A program made the position numbers and the translations under genes. A stretch of DNA of 64,000 nt from Misgurnus anguillicaudatus (Eukaryota > Chordata > Actinopteri > Cypriniformes > Cobitidae). Under the pieces are notes generated by a model. It had not been told where the DNA came from and did not search any database. It saw only the letters and a program-made list of their open reading frames with translations. The stretch spans positions 23,950,001 through 24,014,000 of the forward strand of contig NC_073361.2 of NCBI RefSeq assembly GCF_027580225.2. The letters run 5' to 3'. Positions 1 to 11,631 of the stretch are shown here, piece after piece (positions within the stretch are counted from its first letter, which is position 1; the number at the start of each line of letters is the position of its first letter).

Positions 1-1444
1 TCAGGCCAAGACTCTTATCAAACATGTGAAGCGTGGGGCAGATTGGACATTGTATGCCTTAGTTATAAAAACGTCCTGTTTCATGGCGAAAACGCTGATA
101 TTTGGCAGGTCGCCACGGACACACCCTCCAACGAAAAGTCAAAAGCTCCGCAATTTAACATCGCAAAGGCCTTTAGATGAGATTGACCAAATATGATGAC
201 GATCTATTAAAATCTCTAGGAGGAGTTCGTTAAAGTACGAAGCCTGGAAATGACAAAATTTGCACATAAATTACAGCAAAAATTCAAAATGGACGACTTC
301 CTGTGGGGTTTAGAGCTTCGCTCCAAGAGACTTTTTGGTAGGTCTAGGTGTGATATATGACCCTACCAAATTTCTTATCTGTAGGTTTTTCGTAGTGGGG
401 GGGCTGTTCTCTTTAAATATTTCAGGTGTCGCTATTGAGCCATTTCTACACGCCCACTTCTGGCGCCTATGCCACGTGTAAATTTTTGCCACTTCTGACG
501 TGTGTGCAACGTTTTATGACTTTTTGAGCTTGTTTAGCCTGTCAAAAATGCGATTCATTTAGCGATACTTTGCGAGGCTGCCACGGACACGCCCTTTCAT
601 GAAAAGTCAAGGCCGTTGCTCTTTATCATCACATAAGGTCTTGTGTTTACTCTGGTGAAATATGATGTTGATATGTTTATAGCTCTAAGAGCAGTTAGAC
701 ACAGCATAAAACATGGTATTTCCTGCTGCCTCTAGGTGGCGCTATGAGTGTTACTGAATTATGCCATGTTGATGTGTTCAGGCCTGGACCCTTATCAAAC
801 GTGTGAAGTCAGGGGCAGATCGGACAACGTATGCCTGAATTACATCAGCTTCCTGTTTCATGGCGAAACATCAAACTTTCCCAGGCCGCCAAGGACACGC
901 CCTCCAACGAAAAGTCAAAAGCTCCGCAATTTAGCATCGCAAAGGCCTTTAGATGATACTGACCAAATATGATGATGATCAGAGTAAATCTCTAGGAGGA
1001 GTTCGTTAAAGTACGACGCTTGGAAATGTCCAAAAATGACAGAGAAAATTCAAAATGGCCGACTTCCTGTGGGGTTTAGAGGTTCGCTCCAAGAGACTTT
1101 TTTGTAGGTCTTGGAGTGATAGATGATCCTACCAAATTTCGTATCTGTACGTTTTTCGTAGTGGGGGGGCTGTTCTCTTGAAATTTTGCAGGTGGCGCTA
1201 TCGAGCCATTTTTACACGCCCACTTCTGACGCCTATACTACATGTAAATTTTCGCCACTTCTGACGCGTGTGCAAATTTTCATGAGTTTTCGGGTATGTT
1301 TAGGCCCTCAAAAATGCGATCCATTTCGGAGAAGAAGAAGAAGAAGAAGAAGAAGAAGAAGAAGAAGAAGAAAAATAATAATAATAATAAACGGAGCAAA
1401 AACAATAGGGTCCTCACACCCTGGTGTGCTCGGGCCCTAATTAA
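1..1444 (+). mobile_element. Repeat unit 0 (left-truncated, alpha subtype)
   Basis: This is the 3' part of a unit cut by the window edge, with order C-D-C-tail. It is nearly identical to 4,108-5,468 and to the matching parts of the units at 21,884, 23,833, 26,825 and 35,206. The tail holds about 15 GAA, then AAT repeats, then one 3' module with the hairpin CACACC-CT-GGTGTG, ending CTAA at 1,440. Confidence 0.85.
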
Positions 1445-3603
1445 AGCTGCAAGCAGCGATGGAAGGGCCCTCGCACGCATGTGCACCGCTACCCTATGGC
1501 ATTAGTAAAGCAGTGAACCAGGGGGATATGAATTAAAGTGGGTAAATATAGGTAGATATTCAAAGGAAAATGTGCAGCAGGTGGCGCTATGACTGTACAT
1601 GATTATTATTATATTGACGTGTTCAGGCCGGGACCCTTAACACACGTGTGAAGTCTCGAGCAGATCGAACAATGTATGTCTGAATTACAACAGCTTTCTG
1701 TTTCATGGCGAAACATCACACTTTGCCAGGCCGCCACGGACACGCCCTTCAACGAAAAGTCAAGATCTTCTGAATATATCATATTAAAGTCCTTAAGATC
1801 AGTATTACCAAAAATGATGATGATTTGATTAAATATCTAAGAGCAGTAAATCACAGCGTAAAACATGTAATTTCCTGCAACCTCTAGGTGGCGCTATGAT
1901 TAAAGCTGAATATTGGCATTGAAATGTGTTCAGGCCAAGACCCTTATCAAACTTGTGAAGCATGGGGCAGATTGGACATTGTATGCCTGAGTTAGAGCCA
2001 CTTCCTGTTTCATGGCGAAAATGCCGAAATTTGTCAGGCTGCCACGGACACACCCTCAAACGAAAAGTCAAGATCTCCGCAATTTAACATCGCAAAGGCC
2101 TTTAGATGACATTGACCAAATATTACGATGATTGGATTAAATCTGTAGGAGGAGTTCGTTAAAGTATGAAGCCTGGAAATGACCAAATTTGCACAGAAAT
2201 CACAGCAAAAATTCAAAATGGCCGACTTCCTGTGGGGTTTAGAGCTTAGCATCAAGAGACTTTTTTGTAAGTCTTGGGGTGATAGATGATCCTACCAAAT
2301 TTCATATCTGTATGTTTTTCATAGTGGGGGGGCTGTTCTTTTGAAATTTTGCAGGTGGCACTATCGAGCCATTTCTACACGCCCACTTCTGGCGCCTATG
2401 CCACATGTAAATTTTCGCCACTTCTGACGTGTGTGCAACGTTTTATGACTTTTTGGGCTTGTTTAGCCTGTCAAAAATGCGATTCATTTAGCGATACTTG
2501 GCGAGGCCGCCATGGACACGCCCTTTAATGAAAAGTCAAGGTCGTTGTTTTTTATCATCACACAAGGTCTTGAGATTACACTGGTGAAATATGATGTTGA
2601 TATGGTTAAATATCTAAGAGCAGTAAATCACAGCGTAAAACATGGTATTTCCTGCTGCCTCTAGGTGGCGCTATGAGTGTTACTGAATTATGCCATGTTG
2701 ATGTGTTCAGGCCTGGACCCTTATCAAACGTGTGAAGTCAGGGGCAGATCGGACATTGTATGCCTGAGTTATAACAACTTCCTGTTTCATGGCGAAACAT
2801 CACACTTTGCCAGGCCGCCACGGACACGCCCTTCAACGAAAAGTCAAGATCTTCGCAATTTATCAAGGAAAAGGGCTTAACATCAGTCAGACCAAATATG
2901 ATGATGATTTGATTAAATCTCTAAGAGCAGTAAATCAGAGCATAAAACATGGTATTTCCTCCTACCTCTAGGTGGCGCTATGAGTGAAGTTGAATATTGG
3001 CATTGAAATGTGTTCAGGCCAAGACCCTTATCAAACGTATGAAGCGTGGGCCAGATTGGACATTGTATGCCTGAGTTAGAGCCACTTCCTGTTTCATGGC
3101 GAAAATGCAGAAATTTGTCAGGCCGCCACGGACACACCCTCTGACGAAAAGTCAAGATCTCCGCAATTTAACATCGCAAAGGCCTTTAGATGAGATTGAC
3201 CAAATATGACGATGATCGGATTAAATCTGTAGGAGGAGTTCGTTAAAGTATGAAGGCTGGAAATGACCAAATTTGCACAAAAATCAAGGCAAAAATTCAA
3301 AATGGCCGACTTCCTGTTGGGTTTAGAGCTTCGCTCCAAGAGACTTTTTTGTAGGTCTTGGGGTGATAGATGATCCTACCAAATTTCGTATCTGTACGTT
3401 TTTCGTAGTGGGGGGGCTGTTCTCTTGAAATTTTGCAGGTGGCGCTATCGAGCCATTTCTACACGCCCACTTCTGGCGCCTATGCCACATGTAAATTTTC
3501 GCCACTCCTGACATGTGTGCAAAATTTCATGAGTTTTCGAGCATGTTTCGCCCCTCAAAAATGCGATTCACTTTGGAGAAGAAGAAGAATAAATAATAAT
3601 TAA
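1445..3603 (+). mobile_element. Repeat unit 1 (beta subtype, leader-B-C-D-B-C-tail)
   Basis: This 2.16-kb unit is closely matched by the units at 38,434 and 42,984. AGGTGGCGCTA-type motifs lie near 1,577, 1,887, 2,351 (degenerate, AGGTGGCACTA), 2,661, 2,970 and 3,437. The leader is shortened: the usual GATGTGCCACACCGCCT stretch before the first motif is missing. The tail is GAAGAAGAAGAAT plus a short AAT run, with no 3' CTAA module before the next unit. Confidence 0.85.
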
Positions 3604-5468
3604 AGCTGCAAGCAGCGATGGAAGGGCCCTCGCACGCATGTGCACCGCCACCCTATGCTATTAGTAAAGCAGTTAACCAGGGGGATCTTAATTATAGTGG
3701 GCAAATATAGGTGGATATTAAAAGGGAAACTGATGTGCCACACCGCCTGTGTGCAGCAGGTGGCGCTGTGACTGTAACTGATTGTTGTTATATTAATGTG
3801 TTCAGGCCGGGACCCTTATCAAAAGTGTGAAGTATAGGGCAGATCGGATAATGTATGCCTGAATTGCAACAGATTCCTGTTTCATGGCGAAACATCACTC
3901 TTTGCCAGGCCGCCACGGACACGCCCTTCAACGAAAAGTCAAGATCTTCGCAATTTTTCATCGCAAAGGGCTTAAGATCAGTCTCACCTGATATGATAAT
4001 GATTTGATTAAATCTCTGAGAACAGTAAATCACAGTGTAAAACAAGGCATTTCCTGCTACCTTTAGGTGGCGCTAGGACTGAAGCTGAATATTGGCATTG
4101 AAATGTGTTCAGGCCAAGACCCTTATCAAACATGTGAAGCGTGGGGCAGATTGGACATTGTATGCCTTAGTTATAAAAACGTCCTGTTTCATGGCGAAAA
4201 CGCTGATATTTGGCAGGTCGCCACGGACACACCCTCCAACGAAAAGTCAAAAGCTCCGCAATTTAACATCGCAAAGGCCTTTAGATGAGATTGACCAAAT
4301 ATGATGACGATCTATTAAAATCTCTAGGAGGAGTTCGTTAAAGTACGAAGCCTGGAAATGACAAAATTTGCACATAAATTACAGCAAAAATTCAAAATGG
4401 ACGACTTCCTGTGGGGTTTAGAGCTTCGCTCCAAGAGACTTTTTGGTAGGTCTTGGGGTGATAGATGACCCTACCAAATTTCGTATCTGTAGGTTTTTCG
4501 TAGTGGGGGGGCTGTTCTCTTGAAATTTTGCAGGTGGCGCTATTGAGCCATTTCTACACGCCCACTTCTGGCGCCTATGCCACATGTAAATTTTTGCCAC
4601 TTCTGACGTGTGTGCAACGTTTTATGACTTTTTGAGCTTGTTTAGCCTGTCAAAAATGCGATTCATTTAGCGATACTTTGCGAGGCTGCCACGGACACGC
4701 CCTTTAATGAAAAGTCAAGGCTGTTGCTCTTTATCATCACACAAGGTCTTGAGATTACACTGGTGAAATATGATGTTGATATGTTTAAATCTCTAAGAGC
4801 AGTAAGACACAGCATAAAACATGGTATTTCCTGCTGCCTCTAGGTGGCGCTATGAGTGTTACTGACTTATGCCATGTTGATGTGTTCAGGCCTGGACCCT
4901 TATCAAACGTGTGAAGTCAGGGGCAGATCGGACAACGTATGCCTGAATTACATCAGCTTCCTGTTTCATGGCGAAACATCAAACTTTCCCAGGCCGCCAA
5001 GGACACGCCCTCCAACGAAAAGTCAAAAGCTCCGCAATTTAGCATCGCAAAGGCCTTTAGATGATACTGACCAAATATGATGATGATCAGAGTAAATCTC
5101 TAGGAGGAGTTCGTTAAAGTACGACGCTTGGAAATGTCCAAAAATGACAGAGAAAATTCAAAATGGCCGACTTCCTGTGGGGTTTAGAGGTTCGCTCCAA
5201 GAGACTTTTTTGTAGGTCTTGGAGTGATAGATGATCCTACCAAATTTCGTATCTGTACGTTTTTCGTAGTGGGGGGGCTGTTCTCTTGAAATTTTGCAGG
5301 TGGCGCTATCGAGCCATTTTTACACGCCCACTTCTGACGCCTATACTACATGTAAATTTTCGCCACTTCTGACGCGTGTGCAAATTTTCATGAGTTTTCG
5401 GGTATGTTTAGGCCCTCAAAAATGCGATCCATTTCGGAGAAGAAGAAGAAGAAGAAGAAGAAGATTAA
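3604..5468 (+). mobile_element. Repeat unit 2 (alpha subtype, leader-B-C-D-C-tail)
   Basis: Nearly identical siblings are at 21,884, 23,833, 26,825 and 35,206, and the partial unit at the window start matches its second part. Its tail is a short GAA run (about 8) joined directly to the next 5' tag, without the AAT run or the 3' CTAA module that its siblings have. Confidence 0.85.
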
Positions 5469-7489
5469 AGCTGCAAGCAGCGATGGAAGGGCCCTCGCAC
5501 GCATGTGCACCGCTACCCTATGGCATTAGTAAAGCAGTGAACCAGGGGGGTATGAATTAAAGTGGGTAAATATAGGTGGATATTGAAAGGGAAACTGATG
5601 TGCCACACCGCCTGTGTGCAGCAGGTGGCGCTATGACTGTACCTGATTATTGTTATATTGACGTGTTCAGGCCGGGACCCTTATCAAACTTGTGAAGTCG
5701 GGGGCAGATCGGATAATGTATGCCTGAATTACAACAGCTTCCTGTTTCATGGCGAAATATCACACTTTGCCAGGCTGCCACGGACACGCACTTCAACGAA
5801 AAGTCAAGATCTTCGCAATTTATCACCGCAAAGGGCTTAACATCAGTCTGACCAAATATGATGATGATTTGATTAAATCTCTAAGAGCAGTAAATCACAG
5901 CGTAAAACAAGACATTTCCTGCTACCTCTAGGTGGCGCTATGACTGAAGCTGAATATTGGCATTAAAATGTGTTCAGGTCGAGACTCTTATCAAACATGT
6001 GAAGTGTGGGGCAGATTGGACATTGTATGCCTGAGTTATAACAACTTCCTGTTTCATGGCGAAATTGCTGAACTTTGTCAGGCCGCCACGGACACACACT
6101 CCAACGAAAAGTCAAAAACTCCGCAATTTAACATCGCAAAGGCCTTTAGATGAGATTGACCAAATATGATGACGATCTGATAAAATCTCTAGGAGGAGTT
6201 CGTTAAAGTATGAAGCCTGGAAATGACAAAATTTGCACAGAAATCACAGCAATAAATCAAAATCGCCGACTTCCTGTGGGGTATAGAGCTTCGCTCCAAG
6301 AGACTTTTTTGTAAGTCTTGGGGTGATAGATGATCCTACCAAATTTCGTATCTGTATGTTTTTCGTAGTGGGGGGGCTGTTCTTTTGAAATTTTGTAGGT
6401 GGCGCTATCGAGCCATTTCTACACGCCTATTTCTGTCTCCTATGCCACATGTAAATTTTCGCCACTTCTGACTTGTGTGCAACATTTTATGACTTTTTGA
6501 GCTTGTTTAGCCTGTCAAAAATGTGATTCATTTAGCGATACTTTGCGAGGCCGCCACGGACATGCCCTTTAATGAAAAGTCAAGGTCGTCGCTATTTATC
6601 GTTAGAAAAAGTCTTGAGATTAGACTGATGAAATATGATGTTGATATGGTTAAATCTCTAAGAGCAGTAAGTTACAGCATAAAACATAGTATTTCCTGTT
6701 GCCTCTAGGTGGCGCTATAACTGTCACTGAATTATACCATGTTGATGTGTTCAAGCCGGGACCCTTATCAAACGTGTGAAGTCAGGGGCAGATCGGACAA
6801 TGTATGCCTGAATTACAACAGCTTCCTGTTTCATGGCGAAACATCACACTTTGCCAGGCCGCCACGGACACGTTCTTCAATGAAAAGTCAAAAGCTCCGC
6901 AATTTAGCATCGCAAAGGCCTTTAGATGATACTGACCAAATATGATGATGATCGGATTAAATCTCTAGGAGGAGTTCGTTAAAGTACGACGCTTGGAAAT
7001 GTCAAAAAATGACAGATAAAATTCAAAATGGCCGACTTCCTGTGGGGTTTAGAGCTTCGCTCCAAGAGACTTTTTTGTAGGTCTTGGGGTGATAGATGAT
7101 CCTACCAAATTTCGTATCTGTACGTTTTTCGTAGTGGGGGGGCTGTTCTCTTGAAATTTTGCAGGTGGCGCTATCGAGCCATTTCTACACGCCCACTTCT
7201 GACGCCTATACTACATGTAAATTTTCGCCACTTCTGACGCGTGTGCAAATTTTCATGAGTTTTCGGGTATGTTTAGGCCCTCAAAAATGCGATCCATTTC
7301 GGAGAAGAAGAAGAAGAAGAAGAAGAAGAAGAAGAAAAATAATAATAAACGGAGCAAAAACAATAGGGCTTTGCACCCACGGTGCAGGCCATTCTGGCCT
7401 GCTCCTCGGTGCTCGGGCCCTAATAATAATAATAAACGGAGCAAAAACAATAGGGTCCTCACACCCTGGTGTGCTCGGGCCCTAATTAA
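5469..7489 (+). mobile_element. Repeat unit 3 (delta subtype)
   Basis: The closest sibling is at 33,247-35,205. Both share unusual variants such as CGCCTATTT...TCTCCTATGCC and AATCGCCGACTTCC. The tail has about 11 GAA, a short AAT run and two 3' modules (one long double hairpin, one medium hairpin). Confidence 0.85.
7352..7485 (+). repeat. Two tandem 3' terminal modules
   Basis: The first module has the long form (GCACC-CAC-GGTGC followed by CAGGCC-ATTCT-GGCCTG). The second has CACACC-CT-GGTGTG. Both begin GAGCAAAAACAATAGGG and end CTCGGGCCCTAA, separated by AAT repeats. Confidence 0.8.
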
Positions 7490-7943
7490 AACTGCAAGCA
7501 GTGATGGAAGGGCCCTCGCACGCATGTGCACCGCCACTCTATGGCCTTAGTAAAGCAATAAACCAGGGGGATTGAAATTTCAGTGGGTAAATATAGGTGG
7601 ATATTCAAAGGAACTTTGAAGTGCCACTACCTCCTTTGTGCAGCAGGTGGCGCTATGATTGTAATTGATTGTTGTAACATTGATGTGTTGAGGCCAGGAC
7701 CCTTGTCAAACGTATGATGTCTGTGACAGGTCGGACATTGCATGTCTGAGTTACAACAGCTTTCTCATGGCGAAAAATCAAACTTTGACAGGCCACAACG
7801 GACACGCCCCTTTAACGAAATGTCAAGATCTTCACAATTTATCATTGTGAAGTCCCTAAGTTCAGACTGACCAAATATGATGATGATCTGAATACATTTC
7901 AATGAGCAGTAAATCACAGTGTAAAACATGTTATTTCCTGCTT

Positions 7944-7959
7944 CCAGCAGGTGGCGCTA
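7944..7959 (+). promoter_or_regulatory. CTCF-like core motif in gamma unit
   Basis: CCAGCAGGTGGCGCTA fits all 16 positions of the CTCF core CCASYAGRKGGCRSYR. Binding is not shown by sequence. The internal CpG would make it methylation-sensitive if bound. Confidence 0.5.
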
Positions 7960-9651
7960 TAACTTTTACTGAATATTGCCATGTTGATGTGTTCAGGACA
8001 GGACAATTATCAAACTTGTGAAGCGTGGGTCAGATTGGACATTTTAAACCTGAGTTAGAACAACTTCCTGTTTCATTGAGAAACACAGAAATTTGGCAAG
8101 CCGCCACATACACACCCTCCATTGAAATGTCAAGATCTCCGCAATTTAGCATTGCAAAGCCCTTTAGATGACACTCACCAAATATGATGATTATCTGATT
8201 AAATTTATAGGAGGAGTTCGTTAAAATACGAAGGCCAGAAATGGCAAAATTTGCACTCAAATTACAGAGAAAATTCAAAATGGCTGACTTCCTGTGGGGT
8301 TTAGAGCTTTGCTCCAAGAGACTTTTTTGTAGGTCTTGGGGTGATACATGATCCTACCGCATTTCGTATCTGTGCGATTAACGTAGCGGGGGGGCTGCTC
8401 TATTGAATTTTTGTAGGTGGCGCTATAGAGCCATTTTAACACCCCAAGTTCTGAAGCCTATATCACATGAAAATATTCGCCACTTTTGACACGTGTGCAA
8501 CGTTTCATGACTTTTTGAGCTCGTTTAGGCTGTCAAAAATGGGATTCATTTAGCGATACTTTGCGAGGCCGCAACGGACACGCCCTTTAACGAAAAGTCA
8601 AGGTCGTTGCTATTTATCATCACACAAGGTCTTGAGATTAGACTGATGAAATATGATGTTGATATGGTTAAATCTCTAAGAGCAGTAAGTCACAGCATAA
8701 AAGGTGGTATTTCCTGCTGCCTCTAGGTGGCGCTATGACTGATACTGAATTATGCCATGTTGATGTGTTCAGGCCGGGACCCTAATCAAACGTGTGAAGT
8801 TGGGGGCAGATCGGACTATGTATGTCTGAATTACAACAGCTTCCTGTTTCATGGTGAAACATCACACTTTGCCAGGCTGCCACGGACACGCCCTTCAACG
8901 AAAAGTCAAGATCTTCGCAATTTATCACGGCAAAGGGCTTAACATCAGTCTGACCAAATATGATGATGATTTGATTAAATCTCTAAGAGCAGTAAATCAC
9001 AGCGTAAAACATGGTATTTCCTCCTACCTCTAGGTGGCGCTATGAGTGAAGTTGAATATTGGCATTGAAATGTGTTCAGGCCAAGACCCTTATCAAACAT
9101 GTGAAGCGTGGGGCAGATTGGACATTGTATGCCTGAGTTAGAGCCACTTCCTGTTTCATGGCGAAAATGCAGAAATTTGTCAGGCCGCCACGGACACACC
9201 CTCTGACGAAAAGTCAAGATCTCCGCAATTTAACATGGCAAAGGCCTTTAGATGAGAGTGACCAAATATGACGATGAACGGATTAAATCTGTAGGAGGAG
9301 TTCGTTAAAGTATGAAGCCTGGAAATGACCACATTTGCACAAAAATCAAGGCAAAAATTCAAAATGGCGGACTTCCTGTTGGGTTTAGAGCTTCGCTCCA
9401 AGAGACTTTTTTGTAGGTCTTGGGGTGATAGATGATCCTACCAAATTTCGTATCTGTACGTTTTTCGTAGCGGGGGGGCTGTTCTCTTGAAATTTTGCAG
9501 GTGGCGCTATCGAGCCATTTCTACACGCCCACTTCTGGCGCCTATACCACATGTAAATTTTCACCACTTCTGACATGTGTGCAAAATTTCATGAGTTTTC
9601 GAGCATGTTTCGCCCCTCAAAAATGCGATTCACTTTGGAGAAGAAGAAGAA

Positions 9652-9653
9652 TA

Positions 9654-9704
<51 letters not shown>

Positions 9705-9711
9705 CAGAGCA
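9652..9711 (+). repeat. (AAT)n microsatellite in unit tail
   Basis: About 18 uninterrupted AAT triplets follow GAAGAAGAAGAATAA. Sibling gamma units have only 1-4 triplets here, so the tract length is unstable. Confidence 0.9.
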
Positions 9712-9766
9712 AAAACAATAGGGTCCTCGCACCCTGGTGTGCTCGGGCCCTAATAATAATAATTAA

Positions 9767-11631
9767 AACTGCAAGCAGTGATGGAAGGGCCCTCGCACTC
9801 ATGTGCACCGCCACTCTATGGCCTTAGTAAAGCAATAAACCAGGGGGATTGAAATTTCCGTGGATAAATATAGGTGGATATTCAAAGGAACTTTGAAGTG
9901 CCACTACTCCTTTATGCAGCAGGTGGCGCTATGATTGTAATTGATTGTTGTAACATTGATGTGTTGAGGCCAGGACCCTTGTCAAACGTATGATGTCTGT
10001 GACAGGTCGGACATTGCATGTCTGAGTTACAACAGCTTTCTCATGGCGAAAAATCAAACTTTGACAGGCCACAACGGACACGCCCCTTTAACGAAATGTC
10101 AAGATCTTCACAATTTATCATTGTGAAGTCCCTAAGTTCAGACTGACCAAATATGATGATGATCTGAATACATTTCAATGAGCAGTAAATCACAGTGTAA
10201 AACATGTCATTTCCTGCTTCCAGCAGGTGGCGCTATAACTTTTACTGAATATTGGCATGTTGATGTGTTCAGGACAGGATACTTATCAAACTTGTGAAGC
10301 GTGGGTCAGATTGGACATTTTAAACATGAGTTAGAACAACTTCATGTTTCATTGAGAAACACAGAAATTTGGCAAGCCGCCACATACACACCCTCCATTG
10401 AAATGTCAAGATCTCCGCAATTTAGCATTGCAAAGCCCTTTAGATGACAATCACCATATATGATGATGATCTGATTAAATTTATAGTAGGAGTTCGTTAA
10501 AATACGAAGGCCAGAAATGGCAAAATTTGCAATCAAATTACAGAGAAAATTCAAAATTGCTGACTTCCTGTGTGGTTAAGAGCTTTGCTCCAAGAGACTT
10601 TTTTGTAGGTCTTGGGGTGATACATGATCCTACCGCATTTCGTATCTGTGCGATTAACGTAGCGGGGGGGCTGCTCTATTGAATTTTTGTAGGTGGCGCT
10701 ATAGAGCCATTTTAACACCCCAAGTTCTGAAGCCTATATCACATGAAAATATTCACCACTTTTGACACGTGTGCAACGTTTCATGACTTTTTGAGCTCGT
10801 TTAGGCTGTCAAAAATGGGATTCATTTAGCGATACTTTGCGAGGCCGCAACGGACACGCCCTTTAACGAAAAGTCAAGGTCGTTGCTATTTATCATCACA
10901 CAAGGTCTTGAGATTAGACTGATGAAATATGATGTTGATATGGTTAAATCTCTAAGAGCAGGTAAGTCACAGCATAAAAGGTGGTATTTCCTGCTGCCTC
11001 TAGGTGGCGCTATGACTGATACTGAATTATGCCATGTTGATGTGTTCAGGCCGGGACCCTTATGAAATGTGTGAAGTTGGGGGCAGATCGGACTATGTAT
11101 GTCTGAATTACAACAGCTTCCTGTTTCATGGTGAAACATCACACTTTGCCAGGCTGCCACGGACACGCCCTTCAACGAAAAGTCAAGATCTTCGCAATTT
11201 ATCACCGCAACAGGCTTAACATCAGTCAGACCAAATATGATGATGATTTGATTAAATCTCTAAGAGCAGTAAATCACAGCGTAAAACATGGTATTTCCTC
11301 CTACCTCTAGGTGGCGCTATGAGTGAAGTTGAATATTGGCATTGAAATGTGTTCAGGGGTGATAGATGATCCTACCAAATTTCGTATCTGTACGTTTTTC
11401 GTAGCGGGGGGGCTGTTCTCTTGAAATTTTGCAGGTGGCGCTATCGAGCCATTTCTACACGCCCACTTCTGGCGCCTATACCACATGTAAATTTTCGCCA
11501 CTTCTGACATGTGTGCAAAATTTCATGAGTTTTCGAGCATGTTTCGCCCCTCAAAAATGCGATTCACTTTGGAGAAGAAGAAGAATAAACCGAGCAAAAA
11601 CAAATAACTTGTGTGCTCGGGCCCTAAATAT
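9767..11631 (+). mobile_element. Repeat unit 5 (gamma subtype with internal deletion)
   Basis: This unit matches the one at 7,490 closely until 11,357, where the text jumps from GTGTTCAGG straight to GGTGATAGATGATCC. That removes the stretch matching about 9,081-9,423 (roughly 340 bp) at a GG microhomology. The tail has a damaged 3' module (CAAATAACTTGTGTG). It carries a CTCF-like core at 10,220. Confidence 0.85.
10220..10235 (+). promoter_or_regulatory. CTCF-like core motif in gamma unit
   Basis: CCAGCAGGTGGCGCTA again fits all 16 positions of the CTCF core consensus, at the same place in the unit as the motif at 7,944. Confidence 0.5.

Larger units (their letters stand above)
7490..9766 (+). 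mobile_element. Repeat unit 4 (gamma subtype)
   Basis: The 5' tag reads ACTGC-AA-GCAGT instead of GCTGC-AA-GCAGC, changing both arms of the hairpin. Siblings are at 19,705 and 28,823, with a deleted one at 9,767. The unit carries a full-match CTCF-like core at 7,944-7,959. The tail has about 18 AAT and one 3' module. Confidence 0.85.

Noticed and set aside
1280..1505. Poly-Lys, poly-Arg, poly-Asn, poly-Leu and poly-Phe proteins at unit tails.
   Set aside because: They are translations of (GAA)n and (AAT)n microsatellites.
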